64,000 nucleotides of DNA from Pseudoscleropodium purum (taxonomy: Eukaryota; Streptophyta; Bryopsida; Hypnales; Brachytheciaceae). Positions 37,034 through 49,060 of this stretch are shown here, in pieces. The notes under the pieces were generated by a model, which saw only the letters and a program-made list of their open reading frames with translations, ran no database searches and had not been told where the DNA came from. The stretch lies in NCBI GenBank assembly GCA_963969395.1, contig OZ017796.1, positions 10,976,501-11,040,500 on the forward strand, given 5' to 3'. Both the position numbers and the translations under genes were made by a program. Positions within the stretch are counted from its first letter, which is position 1. Each line of letters opens with the position of its first letter.

Positions 37034-39598
37034 CTAATCATTGTCAATATTGATGTCAATAATAGTTGGATCGTTTTTGTCTTCCCCGCCCTTGGAAAAA
37101 TCTTGCCGCGGTTGCCAAACCACACCCTTGCACCGTTGGCACACTACCACTTGATTTCGACCTCCCACATAACGAGCCCCGCAATTCGGACAAGCACCCT
37201 GTGGTCAATCATGCATTCAAGTATGCGGTCAATCCATTGCATGAGTTAGCTTCAAATCCTTAGTAAAGATTTAGATTCACTGTCCAACGTAGGGTAGAGG
37301 AGTGTTCTAAAATCGTTAGGAACCTGGTATTGTCTACTATACTAACCGCAGTTACTAGCAGCAACTCGTTTTTTCTACTACTTGGTTTGCCTTCAATTAG
37401 CAAGCGGTGTAAGCATGACTTGGCAAAACGTCTATGGTCACTGATCTTTGAATATAAATGTCTAGTATCCCTTCAACAGTGGTCAACAACCTCCCACTTT
37501 GATGGATTGCATAAGAAATTCGTATGTGGTTATGAAAATTTGATCTAAAACAGATTCGGCTCTTGCACCCAAACTGATCTCTCCCCAGCTCTGTACTTAT
37601 CTCCCAATGAAAGCTCACTCCTACAAATTGGTGAACATGCTTAAAGCAGCGCAAGTAGTGTAGTATCCTCCACTTTCGAATATCCAGGAAACGTTGTGAT
37701 AAGATCACTAGAATTTCGGACACTTCAAAAGTCTACTTGATGAATCAGTCTAACATGCAGAAAGAGAGCACAAAGACTAACCTCAACAACAGCAGCCTTT
37801 GACAATGTTCCTATTAGGAGGGGACCTGCAAATGGCAGAAACCAGAGCGAGAAGAAGAAGACCCGGAAAGCCCAACCAGACACAATAAACCATAGCAGGA
37901 GAAGTGACTGCAGAGGTAACACCACAAAAGTTAGCAGAAGACTATTGATCCAACCAAACTGAGGAAAACAAGGCCAGGAAAAAACGAAAGTCGCACAGTC
38001 CATGACAATGAACATACGCGCATATGAATTTCTAGTGGAATCTGATGCACCAAGCCCTTCTAATTCATTATACGTCAAGTTTCTGAACATCGACGTACCA
38101 CCACGGTCTTGCCAATCGGAGTCTCCATGAAAGTGGCAACTCGTCTTCGATACTGTAGATTACAACCATGTCCACGTTCAGGACACCAAAAATCCAGTTC
38201 AGTGCAGAACTAAAGCTTCATTTCAGGAGATATTAACAGAGATAGTATTCACATCTCTTTAAGTATCAATTCGTCCACTATATTTTAACTGAAAGATGCA
38301 CCGTGATGAAACAAAGAGTAAAGAAGAAACACTTACAGCAGGAAGCTTAAGACGGAAATCTGCAGTTGCGTTTCGAGCCTTCTGCCGTAAGCCATACTGC
38401 CTGTCCACATTTTGGGCTTGCTCAGTCGCATAGTCTCTTGCCTTCTGAGCATTTTCTGATACATGATACTGCCGGTCCCACTTTCCCACTTGTTTCTTGA
38501 AGTCATATGCAAACTCTTCAAACTTCAAGTTTGCAGTTTTGGCTGCTTGCTGAGCCTGTCCAAAATTTAGCAGTTCCTCAGCTTAAACTGCAAAAATAAA
38601 TTAAAAATAGTTCCTATTCTGCAGTTTCACAAGAACAGAACCAAGGACCGCATTGGAAGGAAAACAATCGCACCTTTTAAAACGACTCTCGATGACTCAG
38701 AAAATGCTTCATCACTAAAAGACAATTCTAAGTTTTCAAATCGTTTATATTGTTACAAACAGCATAAATTCAGCTGAGCAGGGGCTTGCAAAGTATAAAA
38801 AACCCTTCCAAGGACAGGGAAAACGCAATAGAGTCTCATGTTTAAGATAGAGGATACTAAAACCGATAGGGAGCGGATCCAGTCTCCTACACCGACCGCT
38901 GTTAACAACAGCAACTCATCTATTCATACAATCAGCTGGCCTGCAATTCGTAGCGTGACTTGGCTAAATGTCTATCGCCACTGATCATTAAAATGGACAT
39001 AACGTTGTTTCCTGTCCCTTCAATAGCAGTCTACAAAGTCCCATGTTGAAAAATACATAAGAAATTCATAGATACTGAAAGAAAAATTCATCTCGATGGA
39101 TTTAACTCTTGTACCCAAAGTACTCTCTTTACTGATGGGTCTGCACACTCCTACATGATTAAAATGGTCAAAGAGTCACCCTCACCTTAACTTATATGTA
39201 AATTACATTCAAAAGTTTGAGTTTAAGATAGTCATGCGTACCTTGCCCTGTACATCATTCTTTTCCTGAAACTCGACGGCCTTTCTCTTGACATCTGCGA
39301 ACACCTGGTCCGCTTTGGTGCCAACGGCACGAGCTGCGTCGCCAGCCCTCCGACGCGCTTCTTCCGCCATCCGCCCTACCTGACCATCGAACCCGCTCCC
39401 CGAGGCTTCACATCTCGTGACCCGCCGCACTCTGACACCAACAAATGGCTTCTTCCTAAGGCTGTCACTTCTCCATAAACTACAAGAGATGTACGTCGAA
39501 GTCGGGCCACTCCCGGATACTCCCAATTTCACCAATTGACCCCTCGGATGCGAAGTCACCGCACTCGCTTGCGATATGGCTGCTACGACTGTCGTCAT
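37034..39598 (-). CDS. Predicted plastid membrane protein with C-terminal zinc ribbon
   Basis: Four exons join in phase 0: 39598-39242, 38555-38337, 37907-37782 and 37198-37034. They encode 288 residues. The N terminus (about residues 1-55) is rich in Ser, Thr, Val and Arg without acidic residues, fitting a plastid transit peptide. Residues 60-190 are alanine- and charge-rich helical sequence of LEA or apolipoprotein type (KRKAVEFQEKNDVQGK, RDYATEQAQNVDRQYGLRQK). Exon 3 supplies a strongly hydrophobic stretch (about 193-230) long enough for one or two membrane spans. The last exon has four cysteines as CPNC and, 13 residues later, CQRC, a rubredoxin-like or zinc-ribbon spacing, followed by an acidic tail. 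I do not recognise a named family. The start is the first ATG in frame. Two introns contain copies of a dispersed TIR element. Confidence 0.8.
37295..37672 (+). mobile_element. Intronic TIR element family, copy 1
   Basis: This runs from TAGAGGAGTGTTCTA to TAGTATCCTCCA inside intron 3 of the zinc-ribbon gene. It shares AACCGCAGTTA, CAGCAACTC, CATGACTTGGC, CCCTTCAA-AG, CATAAGAAATTC, GATCTCTCCCCAGCTCTGTA and CTCACTCCTACA with the other two copies. It is non-coding. The ends resemble 12-bp inverted repeats (TAGAGGATACTA type). Confidence 0.7.
38848..39184 (+). mobile_element. Intronic TIR element family, copy 2
   Basis: This starts TAGAGGATACTAAAACCGAT in intron 1 of the zinc-ribbon gene and is colinear with copy 1 (GTCTCC, ACCGCTGTTA, CAGCAACTC, GTGACTTGGC, CCCTTCAATAGCAGT, CATAAGAAATTCAT). 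Its right end (near AGTCACCCTCA) is degenerate. It is non-coding. Confidence 0.65.
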
Positions 39599-42094
39599 GA
39601 CCCACTGCCACAATACTATTAACCACAACAGCAACCTCTTCAGCTGCCCAAACTCTGCATTCTCTCACAACCCTAACTCTCATACAAAAATTTCAACCAA
39701 CGAGATTCACATCAAAACCTGCACCTATGTAAGGTTTTCTAATGCAAGCGTTTACCACCGCATTCGGATAGTTGTGATTGACCTAGACAGGATTCAGTAA
39801 AATCAAACCTCTTTAATCTTAACAGATTTTCACTAGGGCATATTTTGAATGTGTGGCAAAAGTGTGGTGAAGTGCGCAGGATAATCTAGAATGTCGTTTT
39901 AGAGAATCTCAAAAAGAAAAAGTTTTGAAAATCTCCACAGTGGCGAACGGAACCCTAAATCTCTACACAAATGTGCCGAAATTGAACCGAAGTAGTGAAG
40001 AAAACAGGGCTTTCTGCACCCTAAACCCTAAACTGAAAGCTAAATGCGTGTTAATGCTCACCTCCTCTTGCAAAGACCAACCAGCATGAAATTCGTTGTG
40101 CGAATTCAAAAATATGCTCTAGCTTGCCACCGGCGAAACCAAACTCCGTGCGCCACTGTACCGTAAAATCAAACTAGGCCACTGTGAAAATTGCGGAAGC
40201 CAAGTGATGAATCCTTGAAAGTGAGCCTGCACTCGTTCTATCACCTCGCACCACTCACCGAAAGAAGCCTCACCGAAGAATGCCTCACCGCTCTTTTCGT
40301 CCTTCGGTCGCAGGGGAATATTTGTTGCCGACTAGTGGTCGGAGGATGGAGCGTGTGCCAGTCGTGGCCCAATGGAGGGGAGCACAAGGATTCGCGCTGG
40401 TGGCTGGCCTGCTCACTCTCAAGGTTGGCTGGGATTCAGCCAGCAGTAGAGATGCAAAGAGACCACGAATTTTCCAACAAAATTCATTTCAATTGCTAAT
40501 GCTACCAAGATGGGTTTTGTTTTGGATAAGACACTGTAATTTCAAATTAGAAGTTTTGAAGAACATTGAAATTGTTATAGAAATTGGTAATAAAACCAAA
40601 ATCTATAGAATCAATAGTGAGTTAATCACAATTAAGTATAAAAATGGTTTAATTGCACTTTGGGGGACACTTTTGAAAGTAGTCTACTTGTCAAAAATGG
40701 GTCCACGGATGTTTTGGGGTTAGTCATTACCTTATGTGATTTCAAATTATTGCTAAATGTAGCTCCTATTGAAGTAATGAGCATGAAGTTTTAGTACTTT
40801 TGGGAACACCACATGGGACTTTTCTTTGATTCAATTTTTACTTATTTGCTCTTAAGCAGAAGGAAAGAGCTTGGCATCGACAAAAGCTACATAGGAGGAA
40901 ATTTGAGTAGCTACATTACTCAAAAAGCATGCAATATTACAAAGACAAAGCCTCTTATAGTATAGCTACTTGTTTCTTACAATCATGAAATATTCAATCT
41001 TCTTCACTAATTGTAGTAATTTAAAATTTGGCTATGTTAGAATTTTATTTCTTATAATAATACAATCAATCAAGTTGGTTGTTTGAGTATCATGACATCT
41101 TGGTGCTTCAAGGGCTAGGTATCCATCAATGAAACATGTTCATTTTGGATACACATACTCAATAGTCACTATGAGTGGTTTTGATATCAATTGTCATGTT
41201 TAGAACATAAATTGTTTTTTTAATAACAACAAATGAAAACAAAGAAGAATGGAAGTGTAACCATAGTTTTTTTTTAATTAGTGGGTGTCAAAAAAGGAAA
41301 ATCACTTGATGAATAGAATGATTGAATCCTTTATAGGTGGAAATGAATTCTACAAATGGAGATGAATCCAAATCATCTCAAGCACAAATCATCTTCCTAC
41401 TAAACCTTTAGGTGATGGAATTCTTAAAGCTATTAGGTGGATCTCGAAGACTATTGGTTATCTCTCTCCATACCTAGGTGCTTCATTCAACAACTCTACC
41501 ACCACTAATTAGTGAAGTATACTAGTGATGAATTATTGGATGTTGTCCTCATAGTCTACAAGTGCCACAAAATCACCTATTAAAACATTAAGAAAAAATT
41601 CTATAATGATCATCTCCCTCATTGACTCCAACCATGAGGGTTACTTAAAACCCACGTAATCTCAAGACCATAAGGTGGTTACAATGTCACTCTATTGTAG
41701 CCCAATATCTCATTAATTCAAGACAACAATAAATGGTTATGCGTAACCACAAAAGCAACGTCTACCTTTGAAACTAAAAAGAGTTCTGATGTAGACAAGG
41801 TGGACCATTTACCTTTATTCTTAAATTGACATAAAATTTGCTTCATAGTGGTTGCCAGTCTAAGTTTTGGGGTCCCAGGAACAAGTGATACATGAATGAA
41901 ATCTCGGGGCTCAGTCAGTCTATTTCTCGATTGACAAAAATCTTGAAGCACCCACACAGATTGCGGTGTTCGCTTCCACAAAGTCACTAATATACAGATC
42001 AAAATATTTCTGGAAACTACATAGTACATACTCCTGGCGGAATTGTTGCACGTTACAAGGCAAAGGGGGAAAGCAGAACTGCCGAGTCTAATGT
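39599..42094. other. Divergent promoter region and AT-rich spacer
   Basis: The part next to 39598 should hold the promoter and leader of the zinc-ribbon gene. ACCCTAAACCCTAAAC at about 40017-40032 is a double telobox, common in plant promoters. GC-richer sequence runs to about 40.45 kb, and an open frame at 40280-40723 there has no recognisable domain. From 40.5 kb the DNA is AT-rich with no gene seen, and its last part probably includes the 3' UTR of the PPR-CBS gene. Confidence 0.4.
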
Positions 42095-45000
42095 TCAGTC
42101 TTCTTCTATAGTATCGTCTGATGAGAGTGAGAAAGGCAGAGCCTGGGAAGAAATGAAAGTGGACTCCCGTGTCAAGAAGCCCAACACACGTTCGCCCTGG
42201 AACTCGCCTTTGTTCAAGGAATACCCCGTGCGATCACTGATCACCATGAGCAGCTTGGTGTTAGGCTGCAAGAGCATAGTGATGGCCTTCGATACTGGCG
42301 TTGACGCAGTGACTGAGGGTGGCGGCTCTCTCATCACGTCTCCAAGCCGAGCTGTCATCTGCACACAACATTTCCTTCCAATGGTCAGAGGATAACTGAT
42401 AAATTTAACAACTAAACACTAACGTATGTACACCATATAAGCACTGATCATCATGGTTCTTACTGTTAGACTGCCTTAATTTCTGTTCAGTCTTGTTGAT
42501 AACTGAAAGACAATTCCAATAAATTTTAGTATGAAGTTTTTGGACACCATATGAATAAATATGAATTTTCAAAGTGCAGGTAATAGGGGTACCCCAAATC
42601 GACACTAGCTCTCATGTTCACATTGTCTACATCTTAGGCAAGAACCTATACGAGTTGCTTTCAGGTAAGGGTTGTAGTAGGTGTGCCATGCAATTCAGAA
42701 GGTCTAACAACACTTTAAAGACTGGGACAACTAAAAGATGCCTACGCCCTCTACATGCAGCGGCTTTACCCTCTTCTTTCAGCTTCTCTTTCAAGATAGG
42801 CCTCCCCATGAATCATGGCAAGGATTCTCTTTACAATGTGTAAAAGTTCTTAAAATAGTCTAATTTTACTGAGACACATACCGTACATAGGGTCACTTGT
42901 TTGAACACCCAGATAGCGTGATAATTATCTTCAAGGTGACACGTAGGATATGATGACACTTTCAACAATTGGCAACATGCTACGTGGAAGTTGGTAATTT
43001 AAGCATTATCGGTTAGACTTAATAATGTACAACACTGTCCCTAACATAGTGTTATAAGAGGCAATGAGAGAAATCGGTATTACCTCCTTGCAGTCTGATG
43101 CGTAGACAACACCAACACAAGAGCCCCGTTCGTTAACAACAGGGATGGCGTCACTCTCGAAGAATCTCATCACCACTTTACGGATTTCAACATCAACTGA
43201 AAGTGGTCTGATCTCCTCGGGGGAAATCATCAAATTTTCCACTATGTCATTTTGGGATACCTGCGCACCATCAGCAAGAAAGAAGACCTTGTTAAGAACT
43301 TTCAAACGCAGCGCTTACAAAGAAAAAGGAGTGGGTAAACCACTTGTGATCTTGACTGCAAGTTGTTCAGATAGGGTTAGACTATCTTAACCATTGGCAC
43401 ACATGCACCGTCATCAGTATTGATTGCAAAGACTCTGTTCTCTCCGACGAAACCAAGCACACGAATAGGCTCAACTTCGATACTATGACACACTTCTAGA
43501 CAAATTCTCAATGTAAATCATAGCGTAAGAATACTCACCCCTGACTTCAGTTTGTAAGGGCTAAAAATATCCTCATTGAATCTGGTTAAGGCCTGCAAGC
43601 GAACAACAGCCTGGCAATGATGTCACCCCCATCAGCGTTTGCTTCGACCTACTATGCTAATCATATATAACAGGGAAAAGAGTCAAGGAAACGAAATAAA
43701 ATGACCAGGTATATGCATTATGCAGACCAAAATAGCGATATGGAAGGGAGTCAAACTACGGACCATGTATGCGCGCCTGCTCAAAGGAATTCCCTTCTTC
43801 AGTCCGACCATGTTTTTTAACGTCTGTTTCGCTTCACCCAGCTGCGGCCAGAGAAAAATGAGGTGAGGCAACACATTCACTGCTAAGAGTAGTAATCAGG
43901 GTCAAAACAACTGGATCGATTTCAGATATATGAAACTTACTTTGCCAGCAAGGACAGCAGCTTCTATGTAAAGCTCATCTGCTTCAGCACGATCTTCTGC
44001 CCACACATGACCTCCAGCTTCAGCTACCATTCGTGTCCGAAGTGATCCCACGGATTCTAAGTCCCCTCTCTCAGCAAATGCTCTCATCAGTGATAAGAAC
44101 ACATGAGCTCGTGGCTTGAACTGCCCATCTTGCTTTGCACTACTTTGCATCTCATCCATGTACATGCGTCCTTCTGGAATCACGAATATCATAGCCAAGC
44201 ATGAGTCACAACGTTTTAAATGGCCATATATTAGCACAAAAATAGCGTAGTGAGGTATGTTCCGTTAAACATAAATTTGGAGTAAATGAAAAGACTCACG
44301 TTGAGGTGATCCAGCTGCAATGCAAGCATCAATAATGGCAGTGTACGCAACTCGATCTAACACACACGTTGGGGTTGCTTTCATGTCATCCACCATGTCA
44401 CATACACCTCGTAAATCTCTTGCATCTGCTAGTCCCTGCCAAAGGCGATCAATAAGCTTGGTGTCAAAAATCATTATATAATGACCTCACAGTGCTGCAA
44501 CAATCATCAGATATGAACAATGTTTACAAAATACACAGAGATAAAAATTGAGCTGACCAGCAAGTTTGAACAACTTGTAGTAGAAATTCACATTACAAAG
44601 CTGCAAATATATCGAAGTACACATGCACTTGATAGAAATCTTCAACCACGCCCATTCCAAACATCAGGATAAACCTATAGAAGATGAAGAAAGGTAGTGA
44701 ACCGATACCCGTAAGAGCGTTGTATATGTCACCACATCCGGCAGCAACTTTGACGTGTTCAATCTCTTAGCTTCTTCCTGCCCCAATGTTCACCCATAGA
44801 TACCTCAATGACAACTGTGCACACATCCCAAGGCCATGAAGATTGCTTGCACTAATCCGGCAGCATTTCCAGGATTGTGAAATAAATTCCAATCTTCCTT
44901 GATCACTTGAATAAACTGAACTCTTAACTAGCGTCAGCTGACACCTCCACAAAGATAAAAAGAGGTAACCCAGAGTTGAATACGAACCTTCATGGCAGAT

Positions 45001-47851
45001 AGTAGGTTTAAGGCTCTTTGGAGATCACCGCCACGCACACACGCTAATATAAGAGAGTTAAAGGTGACCCGCTGCGGCTGTAGGTTATGTGAGCGCATCT
45101 CATCCATTAGCTTCAACGCCTCGAGTGGATTATCAGACCGTGAGTAACCCTGTCAAATTGCAGCGAACATAAGTCGGATTTCGAGACGAATGTCACCATT
45201 GAGGCACAATAAAACTCCAAGACGAAAAAAGTACTCATTCATCGCAAAAAATATCATTAAACATGAATTACGGCAAATGCACTCCCACACACAATTGCAT
45301 ATTGAAATTCTTCTCAAATCAATTATATTCAAAACGCATAATAAGGGAGCACCTTAATCAGCAGATTAAATGTGAAAGTTGTAAGGCCTGTCTTCCTCAC
45401 AGAAGATCTATATCGAAGCAGCACACCCCTAGCCCGGAGTGCATCCCCTGCAAAAGTGACGCAAAGTTTGAGGATCAAAACTGACAGCTACAATAGATTC
45501 TGCGTCTCTATATGATTTCTTATCTTCTCTTGGCTGAGAACCTCAGGCAGTGGATTCTCGACGGGACACCTTGAGTCCGTAGGAGTCTAGCTATTATCGT
45601 GATATCGGCTATGAAAAGTGAATGATCTCTTCAAATTTGTATATGCCTGTCCATGATGCAATTAAACACGTGGCGATCAGGGACTGACCTGCATGGGCAC
45701 ATGCATTGACCAATGTATTGAGATGAACATCTGTGAGCTCCACGTGTCGTCCTGGAGCTCTTCCCGACTCCAGCGCTTCTACAAGGTCAAATGCATCATC
45801 TAGTCTTCGTGCCTCCCCCAAACCCTGCAAGAAATAATCTGCTTGTGAGGATCTGACGTCAACCCTCCAACAATAATCGACAAATAGCAGTCATAAGCAG
45901 AATTCAGTGCAACCAGTGTCTGACCAGCTGTCATATACTAACTCTGGTATATCCTTCTCTAATGAACCATGCATAACCTAATATTCAGGATCCGCACCAT
46001 CGCATACTCAGCATCATTTCGGCACTTAACTCTGGATTCTTTACCTTCAAAAGTGTCCCATACGTGACATTATCCACTCCACAACCATCAGGTTTCACCA
46101 TTTCGTCATAGAGCGTTAGAGCACGGTCCATATCTTTACAGGCAACGCATGCCATCATGGCTGCATTCATGATGACGTGATTCAGCTTGCCATGCTCTTG
46201 CTTTGCTTTCTCTAATTCCTCAAACACCTGGCATGCACGAGTAGGAATTAAGATATCACACCCACAAAAGGAAAAGCAAAAGAACAAGAGAAATTCAATC
46301 ACGAACTGTTGAAAGTCATGTGGATTTCGCAAGAAAACACACGACTCTTCATGCTGCCAAAAGAACAATATATGCAAGCAGATCTACACAAAAATATCCT
46401 CAAACGAACTCATGCTTAGCTGCACTCCCTTGCAATCAAAAAGTCTAAGAAATATTACAGCATCAAGCTGATGCCGCTTGCTTAGCTCCATGATCCTCCG
46501 CGTCAGCTCACGCAGCTTAAACTCTTTCTTTCGCCAAAATGGATAAGCTTTCTCCTCTTCATTCCCATCAGCACCTAATAATTCACGCTCACGCTCCATT
46601 ATCTCCAACTCTCTTCTCTTTCTTACCTGCAAGTCACGTGAAGCATGTGAGGACATTATTGCTCCTATAGACTAACATGAGCTCATAGCTCTCATGTCAA
46701 TTGGTTCCAGCGCAGCACTTCGTCTCTTGGCCTCGTGCAAGAATCAACTATACGGTAGAGAAGACTATTAGCGTCACTTTGAGCATTATGATATATGTAG
46801 GAGTGAGTTTTGGGCGATCAGTATAGAGCTGGGGAGAGATCGCTACGGGTACTCTGCTATCATTATGTATGGATTTCGAAGTGAGAGGTTGTAAGTCACT
46901 ACAAGTGACAGAAGAAAACCCCATTTAAATTAAAAACTGAGTGACCGACGACCTTTAGCCAAGTCATGCTTACAACACTTGGAAAGGTGCAAAATAAGTC
47001 CAACCAACTGCAGAAATAGAAGAATTGTTCTTAGCAACAAGGTCAGTACAGGAGACGAGAACCGGTCCCAAAGGTTTCAGTATCCTCTAGTGCGATCCGC
47101 AGGATAATGACCGAGAACAACCGGATAAAAGATTTTGAATCATTTTGACTAAAAGAAAAAGAAAAAAAGCTATATACGAATGAGGAAGAGATGTCAAGGA
47201 CGTTGAACCTGAGCAAGAAGCTCCAACTGCGTTTCATACGGCATAACCGGCTTTGGTGTCTTGCGTCGCCTCCTTGGACTTCTAGGGGGGCTTGAAAGGC
47301 TAGGCGGACTTGGAATGCTGGGAGGGCTTGAAGTGCTGGCCATGTCAGGAGCGGCCTCTTCCCAGATATCTGCTACACAAATGCAACCAAAATTAGGGCA
47401 GTCACAGATTAGCCTTTGCAACCTAAATCCAATCTCTGCCAGAAAACCAAAAAATTCAAATATTCCTATAGTAAACCTCCTGTATCCTACATTCCTATAA
47501 AAAGTCTTGTTCAACACAATTATAAGATTATACATGTAACATAATGAATGAAGTACGGCTGATATGGTGCATATTTTAGCTAGATTGAAATGTAGAAACT
47601 ATTTGCAGTATATAGACCAATTCAGAGTGAATCGAACAACTGAGAGAGAGAAAAAGTTTCATATAGCAGCCCTCTAATGAATGTGATTAACACAGAAGGA
47701 GAGCTCCGTAAAAGATCGAACCATTGCTAATGGAGTAAGTCGCGCGAGGCCGGAGCGACGATTGAGCACGTTGCTGAGGCTTCGACGTCGAAACTTGGGC
47801 CGTCCTCAAATTCCAGGAACAAACCCTAGAAGCCATCATAGCAGTCGCCAT
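42095..47851 (-). CDS. CBSPPR1: Pentatricopeptide repeat protein with C-terminal CBS domains
   Basis: Fifteen exons join in frame on the minus strand: 47851-47722, 47369-47209, 46626-46459, 46227-46045, 45824-45689, 45447-45353, 45149-44988, 44777-44709, 44435-44300, 44173-43941, 43841-43764, 43592-43535, 43495-43392, 43260-43084 and 42358-42095. They encode 717 residues. The N terminus (MATAMMASRV...) is transit-peptide-like, followed by a Pro/Ser-rich segment and a charged helix. About residues 150-540 hold degenerate PPR units with typical cores such as TFNLLIKGYSRSDNPLEALKL, VTFNSLILACVRGGDLQRAL and VAYTAIIDACIAAG. The last 150 residues form two CBS modules (IPVVNERGSCVGVVYASDC; DVMREPPPSVTASTPVSKAI). 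PPR repeats bind organelle RNA, and CBS pairs usually bind adenosyl ligands. The fusion matches the Arabidopsis At5g10690 type. The least certain junction is the exon 12 donor: GTATTC was chosen over the stronger GTGAGT four bases earlier because only it keeps the CBS frame. Confidence 0.9.
46756..47099 (-). mobile_element. Intronic TIR element family, copy 3 (inverted)
   Basis: This runs from TAGAGAAGACTA to AGTATCCTCTA inside intron 2 of the PPR-CBS gene. Its reverse complement is colinear with copies 1 and 2 (GTCTCCTGTACTGACC, AGCATGACTTGGCTAAA, GATCTCTCCCCAGCTCTATA, CTCACTCCTACA). Both ends are recognisable as inverted repeats, with TA at both edges. It is non-coding. Confidence 0.7.
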
Positions 47852-49060
47852 CGCACCACACTCACGAATCGCCACTCCAAAGCACTACAACAGACAGACA
47901 GGTTTCCATGAGTTCCCAGTGGACCCTACTCTTGTTCAGGACATCGTAAGCTGTACCCCCTCTGCCCCGTAAAGATGTAACTCTGAGGAAATTGCAAAAC
48001 TTAGGGCGACTTCTTAATATACTGCCTGTCTGTTATTTTCCAGAGTAGACCTCCGTTCAAGAGACATGGAGCCACGTCGACGTCCAACGCGCTCCCCAAT
48101 CAATACAGATAGATCCGGAACAAACAATATCCACAGGAATCGCCTAATTGAGAGGAATCGGCACTGCCAAACACGGCGGGATTGGGAACTAACAATCCGG
48201 TCATGCTGGAATATGTTGAAAACAATAGCCTACGCTTGAATAATGAACGGTATCATGTACTTTGCAACTAGATTCTTCGCGAAATCCATCGTTCAAAATG
48301 CAATTCAAAGTCGATTCCAGCTACACTATGCTAGGGTTTACGTCTCCAAAGCTAGTTCACAGCCACCTGCGTGAGAATGGTGCACCAAAAGCCCAGCCTT
48401 CAATCTGCTCTCCTTGCCAATGTCACAACGTGCCTAACCATTACAAACCCTGAAAACGAGAAATTGCGAAGGCAAGAGCGGAGAATGCGTCACCTCAGAT
48501 TTCAGCAACAAACATCGCCACCGCTTGAAGCCGCTAGAACCTCAAAGGCGACCACTCTACTCCAGAATTAGCTCGAGACTGAGCTCCAAATGGATCGTTT
48601 CTGAGATTTTTTTCTGGCCACAACTCAATCACGTGCCCTCTGTTCAATGCGGGACATAGTATCTGATTTGGGCTCGTGAAATTTGTGATGGTTGGAGGCT
48701 TGGGGCGTGCTCGCTGTGTGCCAGTTTCGCTGAAGGAGCAAAAGTGGATAATGGAACAGAGTTTGGATGAATTTTTCTCGATGAATGTGGGGAAATGGCA
48801 CAAAAATCCTGGGAATCCTGCGGGGTCCAATTGTATAATAGATATTGGTATGCGATCGTCGGTGGCACCTTCTTTCCGTTTGTTGGACAGATTCCTTGCG
48901 TTGCTTTCAGTTCAGTACTGTGATTTTATCGTTCGTTCGTTTCATTTTCTCGTTGCGGTATTTCTGTTCCTCCTTCTCATCGCACCTATTAACACATGTC
49001 AAACTGTTTGGGTTTTTAAAGATATTTTATCGGTAAAATACCGATGTTGATGAATCCGTG
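47852..49060. other. 5' flank of the PPR-CBS gene and adjacent spacer
   Basis: This is GC-richer sequence upstream of the PPR-CBS start, probably including its promoter. A plus-strand frame beginning at the ATG at 48687 (MVGGLGRARC) stays open past a possible donor (ATTG followed by GTATGCG) near 48846. No second exon was found, so I do not call a gene. Confidence 0.35.

Noticed and set aside
40280..40723. 147-codon open frame on the plus strand
   Set aside because: It starts in the GC-richer promoter region and runs into AT-rich spacer, with composition changing along it. It has no domain or splice support.
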